Source: Bipolaris cookei (lineage: Eukaryota; Ascomycota; Dothideomycetes; Pleosporales; Pleosporaceae). From it: a stretch of DNA of 64,000 bases. A program made the translations under genes and the position numbers. The stretch is from the NCBI GenBank assembly GCA_002286855.1, contig NRSV01000055.1, forward strand, positions 1 to 64,000, given 5' to 3'. Positions 54,213 through 64,000 of this stretch are shown here, piece by piece (position 1 is the first letter of the stretch; every line of letters begins with the position of its first letter). The notes beneath the pieces are model-generated. The model made no database searches and was not told the origin of the DNA. It saw only the letters and a list, made by a program, of their open reading frames with translations.

Positions 54213-55479
54213 ATGGAAGCAGCAGCGGAGCATATCGCGGAAAAAGTGCAATCGCTGAGTGACTTGGAGCTTGCTGTTTTGATATGCCTGGTTGCGGAGC
54301 AGCATTGTATTATTGAGTGTGAGGTGGAGAGTCTAAGGGGGGTGCAGGTGGAGTTGGAGTTGGTTAGTGTCCCTATTTTATAAAGCTGCTGCATAAGAAA
54401 GGTAGATGAGAGGGTGCTTTTGCGCTGACACCGGAACAGGTAGCGGCCAAGGTCTTCGGACTTGCGTGTGCGGTGCTGGAGTGCGATGAGGGGACATCGC
54501 TGGATGAGTTTGGGAGGGGGATTTTAGTAGAGGAGGAAGAGGAGGGTGGGCGCATTGCGAATGTGGTTGTTGCAAGGGAGTTGAATCGGGCGAGTGAGCA
54601 GGTGCAGGTTCAGGCTTTGGAGGTGAGGTGAGTTCGGTGGATGGGTTGTGGGACTTTGCTAATGATGATGAGGATTAGCTTATACGTGGAAGACGGAATT
54701 TTACGAGGACGGCGGTGTATGCGGCGCCGAAGCCGTTCTTGTTTATTGCATTGAATGCGGCGGATAGTCCGAGGTTGACTATGCATTTGGTGGGTTATGG
54801 TTGGAATCTTTTATGGGGGTTTGCTGACGTGGATGCAGAATGATCAGTTTTTCATTTCGCATAGACATCAAGTCGAAGATGGGCTGCCGAATCTTGAAGA
54901 GTTGCAAGAGAAGGAACGCGTTTTTGATGATGGCGCTTCGATGTCTTCTGTGGTACGCACAGTTCCGTTTATGGCAGGGAAACATAAACCGCAGAGTGCA
55001 TTGTTCACATCAGAAGTAAGTCTTTTGGATCGAGTACCCAACGATAACTAACAATTTCAGGATCTTGCCAATCTAGCAAAGCTTACGGCAGGAGTCAAGA
55101 TCAGCTCAGAAGTGCGGGCATATCTATACAATATCGTCGTCTTCATGAGGCTACATCGTGCAGTTGCAGGAGGAGTGTCAGCGCTAGCTACGAGACACTT
55201 TAGCATATTGGCTCAGTAAGTTGAGCGCTGCTTGAAACGAATAAAGCTGATTATGACAGTACACTTGCCCCGCTCCATGGCTTGGACTACATGTCACCGT
55301 CTATGGTTGCACTGGCCGCTCGCAAGATATACCCACATCGCATCGTCATCACTGCGCCGGAGCAGGAACGCAGCATGCAGTGGGGTAGTTCTCTGGAAGC
55401 GGTGAAGGCAGTGCTGGACGGTGTCACGGCCGAGGACGTGATTGAGGAAGTGCTCGAGTCGGTCGAGGTACCGCTGTAG
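54213..55479 (+). CDS. MoxR/ChlI AAA-lid-like fungal protein
   Basis: Six exons: 54213-54362, 54440-54622, 54679-54789, 54839-55015, 55061-55215 and 55260-55479; introns 77, 56, 49, 45 and 44 nt; 331 aa. The C-terminal half (LAKLTAGVKISSEVRAYLYNIVVFMRLHRAVAGGVSAL ... HGLDYMSPSMVALAARKIYPHRI) resembles the lid domain of MoxR/magnesium-chelatase ChlI AAA ATPases. The middle (RRNFTRTAVYAAPKPFLFIAL ... FFISHRH) resembles the degenerate core of these fungal proteins. No Walker A (GxxxxGK) is visible, so ATPase activity is doubtful. The role is unknown. Exon 2 could end at two nearby GT sites. I chose 54622 because it joins ELIRGRRNF in frame. Confidence 0.75.
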
Positions 55480-55726
55480 CAGTGCCAATAGGCAAGAGCT
55501 GAGTAAGAATGTGTGTTGCTCATCTCATCGGGGCGTGGTGGGTGTGATTGGCAGCCGGTGGGGTCGCAGGGCCTGCCCCTCGCAAAGTGGGACCGTGGCG
55601 GCGCGTTGATTCATGCAGCCGCCTCGACGTCAATTACGCACAGGGTACCAGGGACCAGACTACAAAACGCCGGCAGTACCTTGCAATCTTGGGACTGTTC
55701 TGTTACCCTTTTTGCACGCTTCCACA
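55480..55726. other. Short intergenic region, NAD kinase promoter
   Basis: 247 bp between two genes on the same strand. It must contain the terminator of the first and the promoter of the second. No specific motif was recognised. Confidence 0.5.
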
Positions 55727-57422
55727 ATGGCAACAACCTACTTCGACCAGCTGAGTCCGGGCGTCCAGGGCGCAATCGAGGTACCTGACGCCCACCAGAC
55801 GTCATAGCCCTGCGCTTATACTAACTTCCTTATTGAGAGCGAGCTTGGGGACCAAGATTCCAAGAGCATCGCCAGCATAAATAGCCATGATGATGCCTTA
55901 GAGGTGCGCATTGAGCTGTATCTTGCTCTTTTTTTTCACTCTCGCTCACAAACACCGGCAGGTGGTTTTCGAAGGCGGATACAACGGCCACCGCCGCAAA
56001 GCCTCACTCGCACCCCACCCCTCGGGCAAGATGACGTCGCGTCCGGAAAATGACCGCCGCACCACCGCGTGCATTGTTCACTCGCTTCTCGAGAAACATG
56101 AGGGCCTCCCTGTCAAGGATCATTCGCAGTCGTATGAAGGTCTGGCCCAAGAGCGGCGCGTCGACAAGGATGCACACAAGGAGCGCACCCATGAGCGGGA
56201 GCACTCGCGGCTATTGACTAAGAAGGAATTGTCAGACATGGCTTTTGGCATCCGGGAACTTTCCAAGAAGTTATCACAGATCCGCCTGAAGCTGCACGTT
56301 AAGAACATTTTCATACTCGGCAAAGCCCACGACGAGGGTCTGATCAAGCATTCGCGTGAGGTCACCGAGTGGTTGCTGACCAAGGACTCAGCATACACGG
56401 TGTATGTTTTAGCTTTGCGATACAATGGGCAGCACTGACAGGATGTAGCTATGTGGAACAAACACTGAAGGACAATCAGATCTTCAATGCCAAAGACCTC
56501 CTCGACAAGGACGGGTTCAAGGGGCGTCTCAAGTTCTGGACAAATGAAATGTGCGCGCAGAGGCCGCAAACATTTGATATCGTCTTGGCAGTATGACAGC
56601 GAAATTGATTTGAACCATACAGGACTAACACTTCTGTAGCTGGGTGGTGACGGCACCGTCTTGTATGCATCATGGCTCTTCCAGCGCATCGTTCCCCCAA
56701 CGATTGCCTTTTCGCTAGGATCTCTCGGCTTCCTTACCAAATTCGACTTTGAGCTCTATCCACAATCGCTTTCCCGAGCTTTCGCAGACGGTATAACAGT
56801 TAGCCTACGCCTCCGATTCGAAGCTACCATTATGCGGTCTCAAGAGCGCGATCCCAAGGGACGCGATTTGGTCGAGGAACTTATTGGAGAAGAGTCTGAA
56901 GACCATCACACGCATTACTCGGATGGAACTCATAACATCTTGAATGAAGTGGTTGTTGATCGAGGGCCGAACCCAACCATGTCGTCCATCGAGTTGTTTG
57001 GCGACAACGAGCACTTTACTACGGTCCAGGCTGACGGTATCTGTGTATCCACTCCCACAGGATCTACTGCATATAACCTTGCAGCAGGCGGCTCGCTCTG
57101 CCATCCCGATAACCCAGTCGTTCTCGTAACCGCCATATGTGCGCACACGCTATCGTTCCGGCCAATTATCCTACCAGATACTATTGTATTACGCTGTGGT
57201 GTACCCTATGATGCAAGAACAAGCTCCTGGGCTAGTTTTGATGGAAGGGAAAGAGTCGAACTGAAGCCTGGCGATTACGTAACCATTAGTGCCAGTCGTT
57301 TCCCGTTCCCAAGTGTGCTGCCATTGGATAAGAGGCGGACGGACTGGATCGATAGTATATCGCGAACTCTGAACTGGAACAGCAGGCAGAAGCAAAAGGC
57401 ATTCAAGGAGTGGAGCTCATAG
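55727..57422 (+). CDS. NAD(H) kinase, Utr1/Yef1 type
   Basis: Five exons: 55727-55780, 55838-55903, 55962-56401, 56449-56590 and 56640-57422 (introns 57, 58, 47 and 49 nt); 494 aa. It phosphorylates NAD to NADP with ATP. Family motifs are clear: LGGDGTVLY formed at the last exon join (Asp238), LNEVVVDRG (335-343) and the substrate loop STPTGSTAYNLAAGG (371-385). The C-terminal DWIDSISRTLNWN is typical of the Utr1 branch. The N-terminus (EGGYNGHRRKASLAPHPSG) is fungal-specific and not a mitochondrial presequence, so the enzyme is probably cytosolic. The third intron uses GT|GTATGT with the acceptor GATGTAG, restoring YTVYVEQTL. Exon 2 has only 22 codons. Confidence 0.93.
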
Positions 57423-57972
57423 GAATAGACACTGTTGATAGTGACGAGGACTGGTCATGTCTAGCAATCCCAATAGATGGTATTCTCTGCTTAAGACTAT
57501 CTAGTATAGTCTCTAGCATTTGCCAGTATAACAAGTTGATACAAAATCTCCAGCAAGTAACTCTTGACATCATACTCGTCTCTGATCTATCTGCCCTATT
57601 ATCTTTTTCGCAACACTCGGGAGCAGCTGTTTTACGCAATGATTGAAGATAAGAAGGCGAGGTTATGGATATGAAGGAGAGTTTTTTTTTTAAAAAAAAA
57701 ATATAACTTATGAGTGGGATGGTATGCGCCTACTCTGGAGCAATTCGTATGCCTTGTTAAATACCCAAGTATAACGATGTATCCCCGATTAGCATGTATT
57801 TCACGGTACCAGCATGTAGATATCCAATGTCGCCACGTGTAGATGCATAGGGGAGTCAGTGTATTCCTTTATGAAGTATTGTATTTGCCGTCTTTTGAGC
57901 TAAAACTATATCATAGGTGCAAAATCAAAGCTTGATGGTATCTCAAAAAAAACACCCCCAAAAGCCAGCTTT
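57423..57972. other. Convergent intergenic region
   Basis: This is the 3' flank of the NAD kinase and of the amidohydrolase on the other strand. It contains T8/A9 runs at about 57682-57700. No gene is supported. Confidence 0.6.
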
Positions 57973-59544
57973 TCAAACGAACAACGGCCCATACCCCGTT
58001 CCTTCACCTCTCTTGACGTCTGCCTCCATTGGGCTTTCAAAGGATACTCCGTTTTGGGCTTCGCCCTCGCTTACCGGCAGTGGCATCTCCCTCCATATTT
58101 CCTGGATTCTCTTTGCACTCTCGAGAAATCTATCTTGCAGCGCCGTGTAGTCTGGCGCCGTGAGCTGCCCATCACGCTTCTTGAACTCTCCATTTACCAT
58201 GACGTGTTTTATGTCTCCGACGTTTGCGTGTAACATGATCGCCGCAATGGGGTCGGTCCAGCCGAGGACGCTAGGAGCGCGACCATTCCATACGAGGAGG
58301 TCAGCTTTGGCTCCAGGAGCCAAGATACCAATGTCTGGTCGCCGCAATGCCAGGCCACCATTTCGAGTTGCGAGAAGGAAGGCTTGGTTAACGGACATTG
58401 GGTTTCGTGCGGGGAGATGGCGTCGATCGATAATCTCGGTGAAGAGAGTTTTCCTCGCGCTTTGGAGCCATAGACGTGCCTGCGTCAGGATGTCGGAGGA
58501 AAAGGTAAAGTGCGTGTCGATACCCAGCGATGCTTGATCCATGATGAGGTGGCTATTAGGATGCAGGTGGCCGTAGTGCATCTCCGACTCTGGGGTTGTG
58601 GAAATGAAGTGGTTGTACTGACGGAGCAGCTGTGCATCCTTGGGTGTGTGGTAACTAGCGTGTGCGAAGATGATGGGAATGGATTCATTGAGGAATTCGA
58701 GTGTTTGTAATACTTCGGGAAAGTTGGGAGCACCGTAGACACCGCCGTTGGCATGGGTAGTAACTACAGATACATTGTGTTCAATGATATAGGGGTCAGT
58801 ATCCTTTACGAACTCCTTGCAATGCTTCACTTACACTGCGAGATCCAGGATGGATCGCGTTTCACTCTTATTATCGCTACTGAAGTTGTCGTACGAGATC
58901 CCCAAGTTGGTAGGCGAGTCATGGAACCGTTCGTCCCTGGTCAAGTCTCGGAAAACTTTTGTTTGTTCTTCAAGTGTAAAGTTTGGATAGTTCTCGAAAT
59001 AGTAGGCCCACTCAGCTCGAATACCGCTTTCAAACGTGGCATTCAATGCTGCCATGGCATGTTCTGTTGACCATGTGCAGTGCGGATAGTCCACAATAGT
59101 TGTGACACCTCCATTCAGGGCCTCGTACAATCCGATTAACTGTCCAATGTACACATCGTCGGGTGTGAGTATTCTAGCAGCGGGCGAATCGGTGCCGTAG
59201 CGTTGGAAGTAGGTCATGAGAGTAGTATTGGAGCCTAGGGTCTTGAAAGCTGTCTGCCAGCTGTGGCGATGCGTGTCGATAAAGCCTGTTGATATAATGT
59301 CGTTGGTCGCATCAACAATTTCTAAATCAGAGGGTAGGGTGCCATTGTATGATCCTGAAAAGACAGCGGAAATGGTGTCGTATTCTACAAGGACTGAACC
59401 GTTACGGATGACATTGAGGTAATTGGCGGATGTATCCCAAGTGATTACTGTTCCGCCCTCGAATAGTGTGGCAGCACTGCTGAGGGTAGCATATTTTAGG
59501 GCATAAAGAAGCCAAAGCCAGGACACAACGTAACTAGACAGCAT
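57973..59544 (-). pseudogene. Secreted metal-dependent amidohydrolase with internal stop
   Basis: One frame of 524 codons runs from the ATG at 59544 to 57973 but has TAA at 58831-58833 (codon 238). Sequence on both sides belongs to one amidohydrolase of the cytosine-deaminase/AtzA-like group. The first half has IDTHRHSW (metal-binding HxH) and VDYPHCTWS. The second half has VVTTHANGGVYG, FAHASYHTPKD and FTFSSDILTQARLW (metal Asp region). It ends with GAKADLLVWNG. The N-terminus (MLSSYVVSWLWLLYALKYATLSSA) is a signal peptide or anchor. A GTAAGT overlaps the stop, but no acceptor restores the frame, so an intron is unlikely. The change fits CAA to TAA. It could be a strain-specific null allele or a sequencing error. 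Confidence 0.8.
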
Positions 59545-61602
59545 TTTGAAGGATCCCAATTGAAACTTGATGTGTCGAACTCGACTGAATGTCGCATCTT
59601 ATACAGCATCATGTTTTTCTCATGAGATGCATAACATCATATCACGTCTGCCGGTCCTTGGCCAATGTGCGAAAACAAGAGTGCTGCAATAGCTGCACGT
59701 GCAGGGCCGATGACGTGAGGCCAAGATGAGGTAGACAAAGATTTTGTATATGGCCATCTTTATGAAAATCTTCCATCAGCAGAAGGTGGGGCGCAGAAAA
59801 TCCCAGTGGAGCTCGGAAAACATGAAAGATGGCAGTGGAGAGCACTTGGCAGGCGATGACGCACAGGCCAAGGTGGAGTTGCTGTGGTACTAGGCACCAC
59901 ATCACGTGAGCCACGCACGGATCTTTTCCTGCCGTGTATAAACAGAGCGCGTCGCGCAGCTTTTATTCTGCATACTTACCTTCTTGCGATGACCCAGCTC
60001 AAGCATTGGGCTCATCTGATAGTCTCGTCTGCATTGCACAGCGCGGTATGGGACTGTCACGAGCTTCCTTCGGGAATCTTGGCGGGGCAATTTTTGTTTG
60101 TCGGCTTTTGAGCTTCTCATTGATCCTATCGCTTTGGCGGTGCATTGAGGAAGGGCTGCTATGGAAACACGAAGGATGGAGCAATGGAGTCTCATGATGT
60201 TGCTGTGCGAATACAGATTCGCCATGGCAGAATCGTCAAACACTGCGAAAACCGATTCAACGCACTGGCGGCACGCATGTCCAAGGCCCGTATATGTGTC
60301 GATAACCTTCAAAGACGGTGGTCGTTGACCTTCGTCGTTTGTACATGACATGATCAATTGGACACGCCAACTGAGGCGAATGTACGCGATACGACGCGTC
60401 AGGATGGCGGTACTACATAACTTCATACAAGCCAACGACCCCAAGGACCGTCCCCAACTGCACAACGACAGAAACCCCCGGCCCTGTGTATTCCTTTTCG
60501 CTTCTTTGCCAACGTCTCTCTGCTCAGAACCAGACTTCTTTTGCGAATAAGACCCGGGTCTATAGCTGCAATATCAGACGATGAGAAGAGGTGCAAAAGC
60601 CAAAGACTGTGTTCATGGACTTGTCTTGAGACTGCAGAAAGACTATAGTGAAGAGACATGGCCACGTCCAACAGCTTACTGTAGTACACGTCGATATGAG
60701 CGAAGCTGTGTTTGAAAGCCTCCGCGGACCCTGCCTGTACATCCACTACGTCACTAATATCCGCGTCAGCACCCCCCAGCATGATGGACAGATCTAACGT
60801 CACAATTACAGTAACAACAGGTGTACGTACCATAACAATCAGCTACTCAGGTAAATAGCATGATTGTATCGTCATCGAGTACCGATGGAACCAGAATCTG
60901 GGAGAGAGCCTGTCGTCTTGATGAACAATGGCCATCGCTTGCGCAAGGCAGAATTTTGATATAGCAATTGGCTTGATCTGATGACTGTGGGGTTGCTGAA
61001 TCCGAACACTCGTTCACTGGATCTACTTCGGTATTGACGCGGTCCCATGAAGGTCGTAAGAATCCGAGTAGGAGTAGGGAAACCCGTGATGAGGACTCCG
61101 TGAGTCGACATGTGGCAAAACACAAGCCATATGCAGTCGCCCTGTCGTAAAAACCAATCTTCTCCAATCTCAGCTTCGGTGTCTTGGGCCCAAAATTACG
61201 TATAGGCGTTCCTTAAGCCAACACGTCATATCCGCCATCAGATTCGCGTAGCTCTAACTGGAGGCCGCGGAATCCCGTACAATGTAGTGAATGACTACAT
61301 TTCGTCACAATTAATACTAAACTGAAGATAAACGAGACAGCCATGCACCGCGTTCTTAGATCGGGGCAGAGCTGCCAATCATCAGTCGCATTGAACATTA
61401 TTGCTGCTGCCTAGATATACTCTACTAGCGATCGAAAGGAATGTGGATGGAAAGCATCTTCATGACGCGTTGAGCTCCAGTGTAGGCAATATGGCGCACA
61501 AGAAGCTGCTCACTGGAACGTCATACAGCCATCTATACGTACATAAATCTCAATGTTAAAGATTTCCTTGAGACCATTCACCGCCATAAATACCCATTCA
61601 AG
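59545..61602. other. 2-kb region without a supported gene
   Basis: Several mid-length frames overlap here on both strands, the longest being 59902-60465 (minus). None shows a domain, signal peptide or consistent splice pattern. It holds the amidohydrolase promoter and the promoter of the gene at 61603. Isolated ACGCGT motifs occur near 60394 and 61464. Confidence 0.5.
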
Positions 61603-62067
61603 ATGCTCTTCACTCCTCAAATCCGCACTATCTCACGACCATTAATCAAACAAATACCCGTTTTCAAACAAACTTCCATCAGAATGTCTTCCACCAACCA
61701 GCATGGCCAGGGCGCTTCCCACGCCACCGGACAAAGCGCAGTCCCCGGCAAAGTACAAGAGGCTGCCCCCAAGGGTCTTGAGGAGTCCCTCCCTGAGAGC
61801 GTAAGTTTGCTTTCCGTGTGGTCGTTGAATCGGGCTCTCTGACATGTCATCGTAGGTGCACCCCACTGGCAGCAACCCAAACAGCCAGTCCACAAGCAAG
61901 ACCCACGCTCTCAACGACGGCGACGACTCAATCGTCCCCAAAAAGGTGCAGGAGATCGTTCCCGAGTCCGTCGAGAAGGGTGAGTACCCAAGATTATGTC
62001 TAAATGATAGGATGCTAACTTAACGAAAGCACTCCCCAACGCCATCCACAACACTGGCAACAAGTAA
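61603..62067 (+). CDS. Small hydrophilic protein, possible mitochondrial presequence
   Basis: Three exons: 61603-61800, 61856-61979 and 62030-62067 (introns 55 and 50 nt); 119 aa. The first 30 residues (MLFTPQIRTISRPLIKQIPV) are basic and amphipathic with no acidic residue, like a mitochondrial targeting sequence. The rest, from the second Met (RMSSTNQHGQG), is Gly/Ser/Gln/Asn-rich and hydrophilic with two similar segments: KVQEAAPKGLEESLPESV and KVQEIVPESVEKALP. Use of the internal ATG would give a cytosolic form. Similar short hydrophilic proteins are common in filamentous fungi and often stress-induced, but I do not recognise a named family. Confidence 0.75.
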
Positions 62068-62900
62068 ATCTTCAACACCGGTCAAATCCAAGAAGGGGCT
62101 TCCGGAAACTGTGATTTTATGACAGAGGGCGAAGGAACGCGTCGAATGCGATGAGCTTTGTAATGCCTGCCATGTGTCATCTGTATATAGCCTGAATGAG
62201 TAAAGAATTTTGCATAGAACAAGTGCGCTGGTGTTAGTGATGGGTACTGTGAAATGTGATTTGCATATGTATACGAACTACAGGTTTTGAAAGAATTTCT
62301 TCGGGATAGCTAGTTCCACTTCTTCGAAATACGACAGTCTATGTTTACGAGAATTATCCTATATAGAGCACTCAGAGACTTGGACATACGAAGTAGCTGT
62401 TATCTCTGAACCCCATATAATTTATACTGCGATCACTTAACAAGTAAGACCATGATTTGAGTACTGGGTTATCAGAAAACAAGTTAGCGAATAACTGTCT
62501 ATATTTGGGAGCAAAAGACCAGCAGATCTCAACAAGTATATTACGAGGAAGCTGCAAAATATACCTATTTCACCTGATTGAGAACGCTGTATATTCCATG
62601 ATATGTGCCAACCTCCTGCACTAAATTTGTCGGCCCTTGTGCATTCCGCGTTACAATCCTCGAGTACTCGTGTCACATATTTAGGCCCGAAAATAGAGTC
62701 GTACAAACAAAGATTGATTTTGTCTATTAGGCAGTAGAGGGTTTGGTATTGACAGGTAGTGTGCGTACCTGACGCTAGTGCAGAGCCGCGGCCAAGGTGA
62801 CGTTTGTTGCCCCGCCACCCCTCCACATCTTCAACTGTTTTCTCTTAACCGCCATCACCATCGCCACGTCGCGACACTACTCACAATAATATAATCCAAC
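62068..62900. other. Intergenic, AT-rich
   Basis: 3' flank of the small gene and promoter of HEM3. It is AT-rich to about 62750, then C/T-rich just before the ATG. A 129-codon minus-strand frame (62437-62826) has no family support. Confidence 0.6.
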
Positions 62901-64000
62901 ATGGCCTCTGCTACTGCTGCTGATATCCAGGGACCCTCTCACCCGACTCCAGAAGGGCTCAACACATCCGCAAGCACGCAATTCCCTCCCATCAACATCG
63001 GCACACGCAACTCGGTTCTTGCCCAAATCCAGGCGCGTGCGGTTGAAAGAAGCCTAAAGGAAGCGAACCCCCAGAGGACCTACAATATATGCCCTGTAGT
63101 GGTTCAAGGTGACAGGGACAAAATCACGCCTTTGCAACAGCTGAGCCAAGGTGAAAATGCAAAGAGTTTGTGGACCGGAGAGCTGGAGAGTATGTTGGAG
63201 TCGGGCGATCTAGACATAATTGTGCACTGTCTAAAGGGTATATGGGCCCATATCTGGGATTAATCTAGAGCTGAGCTGACGGGACCTAAACAGATATGCC
63301 TACTCAGCTACCGGAGCACCTCGAACTCGGCGCTATTCTCGAACGTGAAGATCCTCGCGATGCCCTGCTTATCTCTCCCCGCTTATCCAAAGAAACCACA
63401 CTGGCCACACTGCCTCAAGGCGCCACCATTGGAACGTCATCTGTACGCCGAGCTGCGACACTACGAATGTTATATCCACACCTGAAGTTTGCCGATTTGA
63501 GAGGGAACGTTGGTACGAGGTTAGGTAAGCTCGACGCCGAAGACTCGCCGTACTCGGCTATCATCTTAGCTGCTGCTGGGTTGAAACGCATGGGTCTTGA
63601 AAACCGCATCACACAATATCTGAGTGGCAGCAATGGGGGTATGCTGCATGCCGTCGGCCAGGGAGCTTTGGGCATCGAAATCAGAAAAAACGACAAGGCT
63701 ATGAAGGAGCTTTTGAGCACTATCCGATGCGAACGGACAACGAGAGCGTGTTCAGCCGAGCGGACACTATTGAGGACCTTAGAGGGAGGCTGCAGCGTAC
63801 CTATTGGTGTCGAGACATCATGGAGAGGCGGAAAAGGCTTGGCCGTTGGCACACAGCCAGCAAAAGACTACGATAAACATGGAAATGCTATGGAAGAGGA
63901 AGAGCCAAATATTGATGATCAAGAGCTGGTGTTGAAGGCTTTGGTGGTCAGCGTCGATGGCAAAGAATTCGTCGAATCCGAGGCCGCCCGGAAAGTTCGC
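62901..64000 (+). CDS. HEM3: Porphobilinogen deaminase (hydroxymethylbilane synthase), 3' end outside window
   Basis: Two exons are visible: 62901-63237 and 63294 to the window end, open at 64000, with a 56-nt intron (GTATAT...CTAAACAG); 347 residues so far. The enzyme joins four porphobilinogen units in heme synthesis, in the cytosol. Markers: INIGTRNSVLAQIQA near the N-terminus, KDMPTQLPEHLELGAILERED at the exon join, IGTSSVRRAATL (Arg residues binding substrate), FADLRGNVGTRLGKL and LHAVGQGALGIEIR. The cofactor Cys279 lies in LEGGCSVPIGVETSW. The N-terminal 25 residues are a Ser/Thr/Ala-rich extension. The last part of domain 3 is cut off. Confidence 0.95.

Noticed and set aside
58764..58834. 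Possible intron removing the amidohydrolase stop (GTAAGT...CTGTAG, 71 nt)
   Set aside because: Donor phase 2 and acceptor phase do not match, so the second half would be out of frame.
59902..60465. 187-codon minus-strand frame
   Set aside because: No domain, no splice support, and it overlaps frames on the other strand.
1..64000. CRISPR arrays, operons, riboswitches, secondary-metabolite cluster
   Set aside because: No regularly spaced repeat array was seen, the organism is eukaryotic, and no PKS, NRPS or terpene synthase core gene is present.

Overview
The window comes from a filamentous ascomycete (Pezizomycotina). Genes carry several short introns (43-79 nt, mostly GTRNGT...CTRAY...YAG), are compactly spaced on both strands, and include fungal families such as VAC8, hybrid histidine kinase, GtaA-type glutaminase and DUF1749/SidJ esterase. 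The transposon mix (Ty3/gypsy, Ty1/copia, Tad-like LINE, Fot/pogo and Tc1 elements) and nonsense changes that fit C-to-T mutation (RIP-like) suggest a Dothideomycete, probably Pleosporales. That placement is inference.

Positions 1-13566 form a nested transposon island. The end of a LINE (1-571) appears to sit inside the RNase H region of a decayed Ty3/gypsy element (572-4044, minus strand). A Ty1/copia remnant without reverse transcriptase follows (about 4790-7424, minus), then an internally deleted pogo transposase (7874-8165, minus) and a 227-bp solo LTR with a 5-bp target duplication (8179-8405). Next is a two-gene Tc1-like element (8433-11458): a broken DD34E transposase converging on an intact 549-aa passenger gene. 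A 2.1-kb Fot/pogo element with 43-bp perfect TIRs and a broken transposase (11461-13564) is inserted at the TA that borders the Tc1 element.

Positions 13567-33795 hold an MFS sugar transporter, a 4.5-kb gene-free stretch, a large uncharacterised protein (1035 aa), a small secreted or GPI-anchored protein, a DUF1749 esterase, a second pogo element that looks complete (26654-28516), a small two-TM protein and a secreted glutaminase.

Positions 33796-64000 are gene-dense and mostly housekeeping: a protein kinase divergent from VAC8, RNA polymerase III subunit RPC53, a hybrid histidine kinase, ribonucleotide reductase small subunit with MCB (ACGCGT) motifs in all three introns, a WDR44/DGR2-like WD40 protein, tRNA-Arg(ACG), a MoxR/ChlI-lid-like protein, NAD kinase, an amidohydrolase broken by a stop codon, a small 119-aa protein, and the 5' part of porphobilinogen deaminase (HEM3), cut by the window end.

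Exon-intron models were built by hand from splice consensus, reading frame and family resemblance. No transcript evidence or database search was available.
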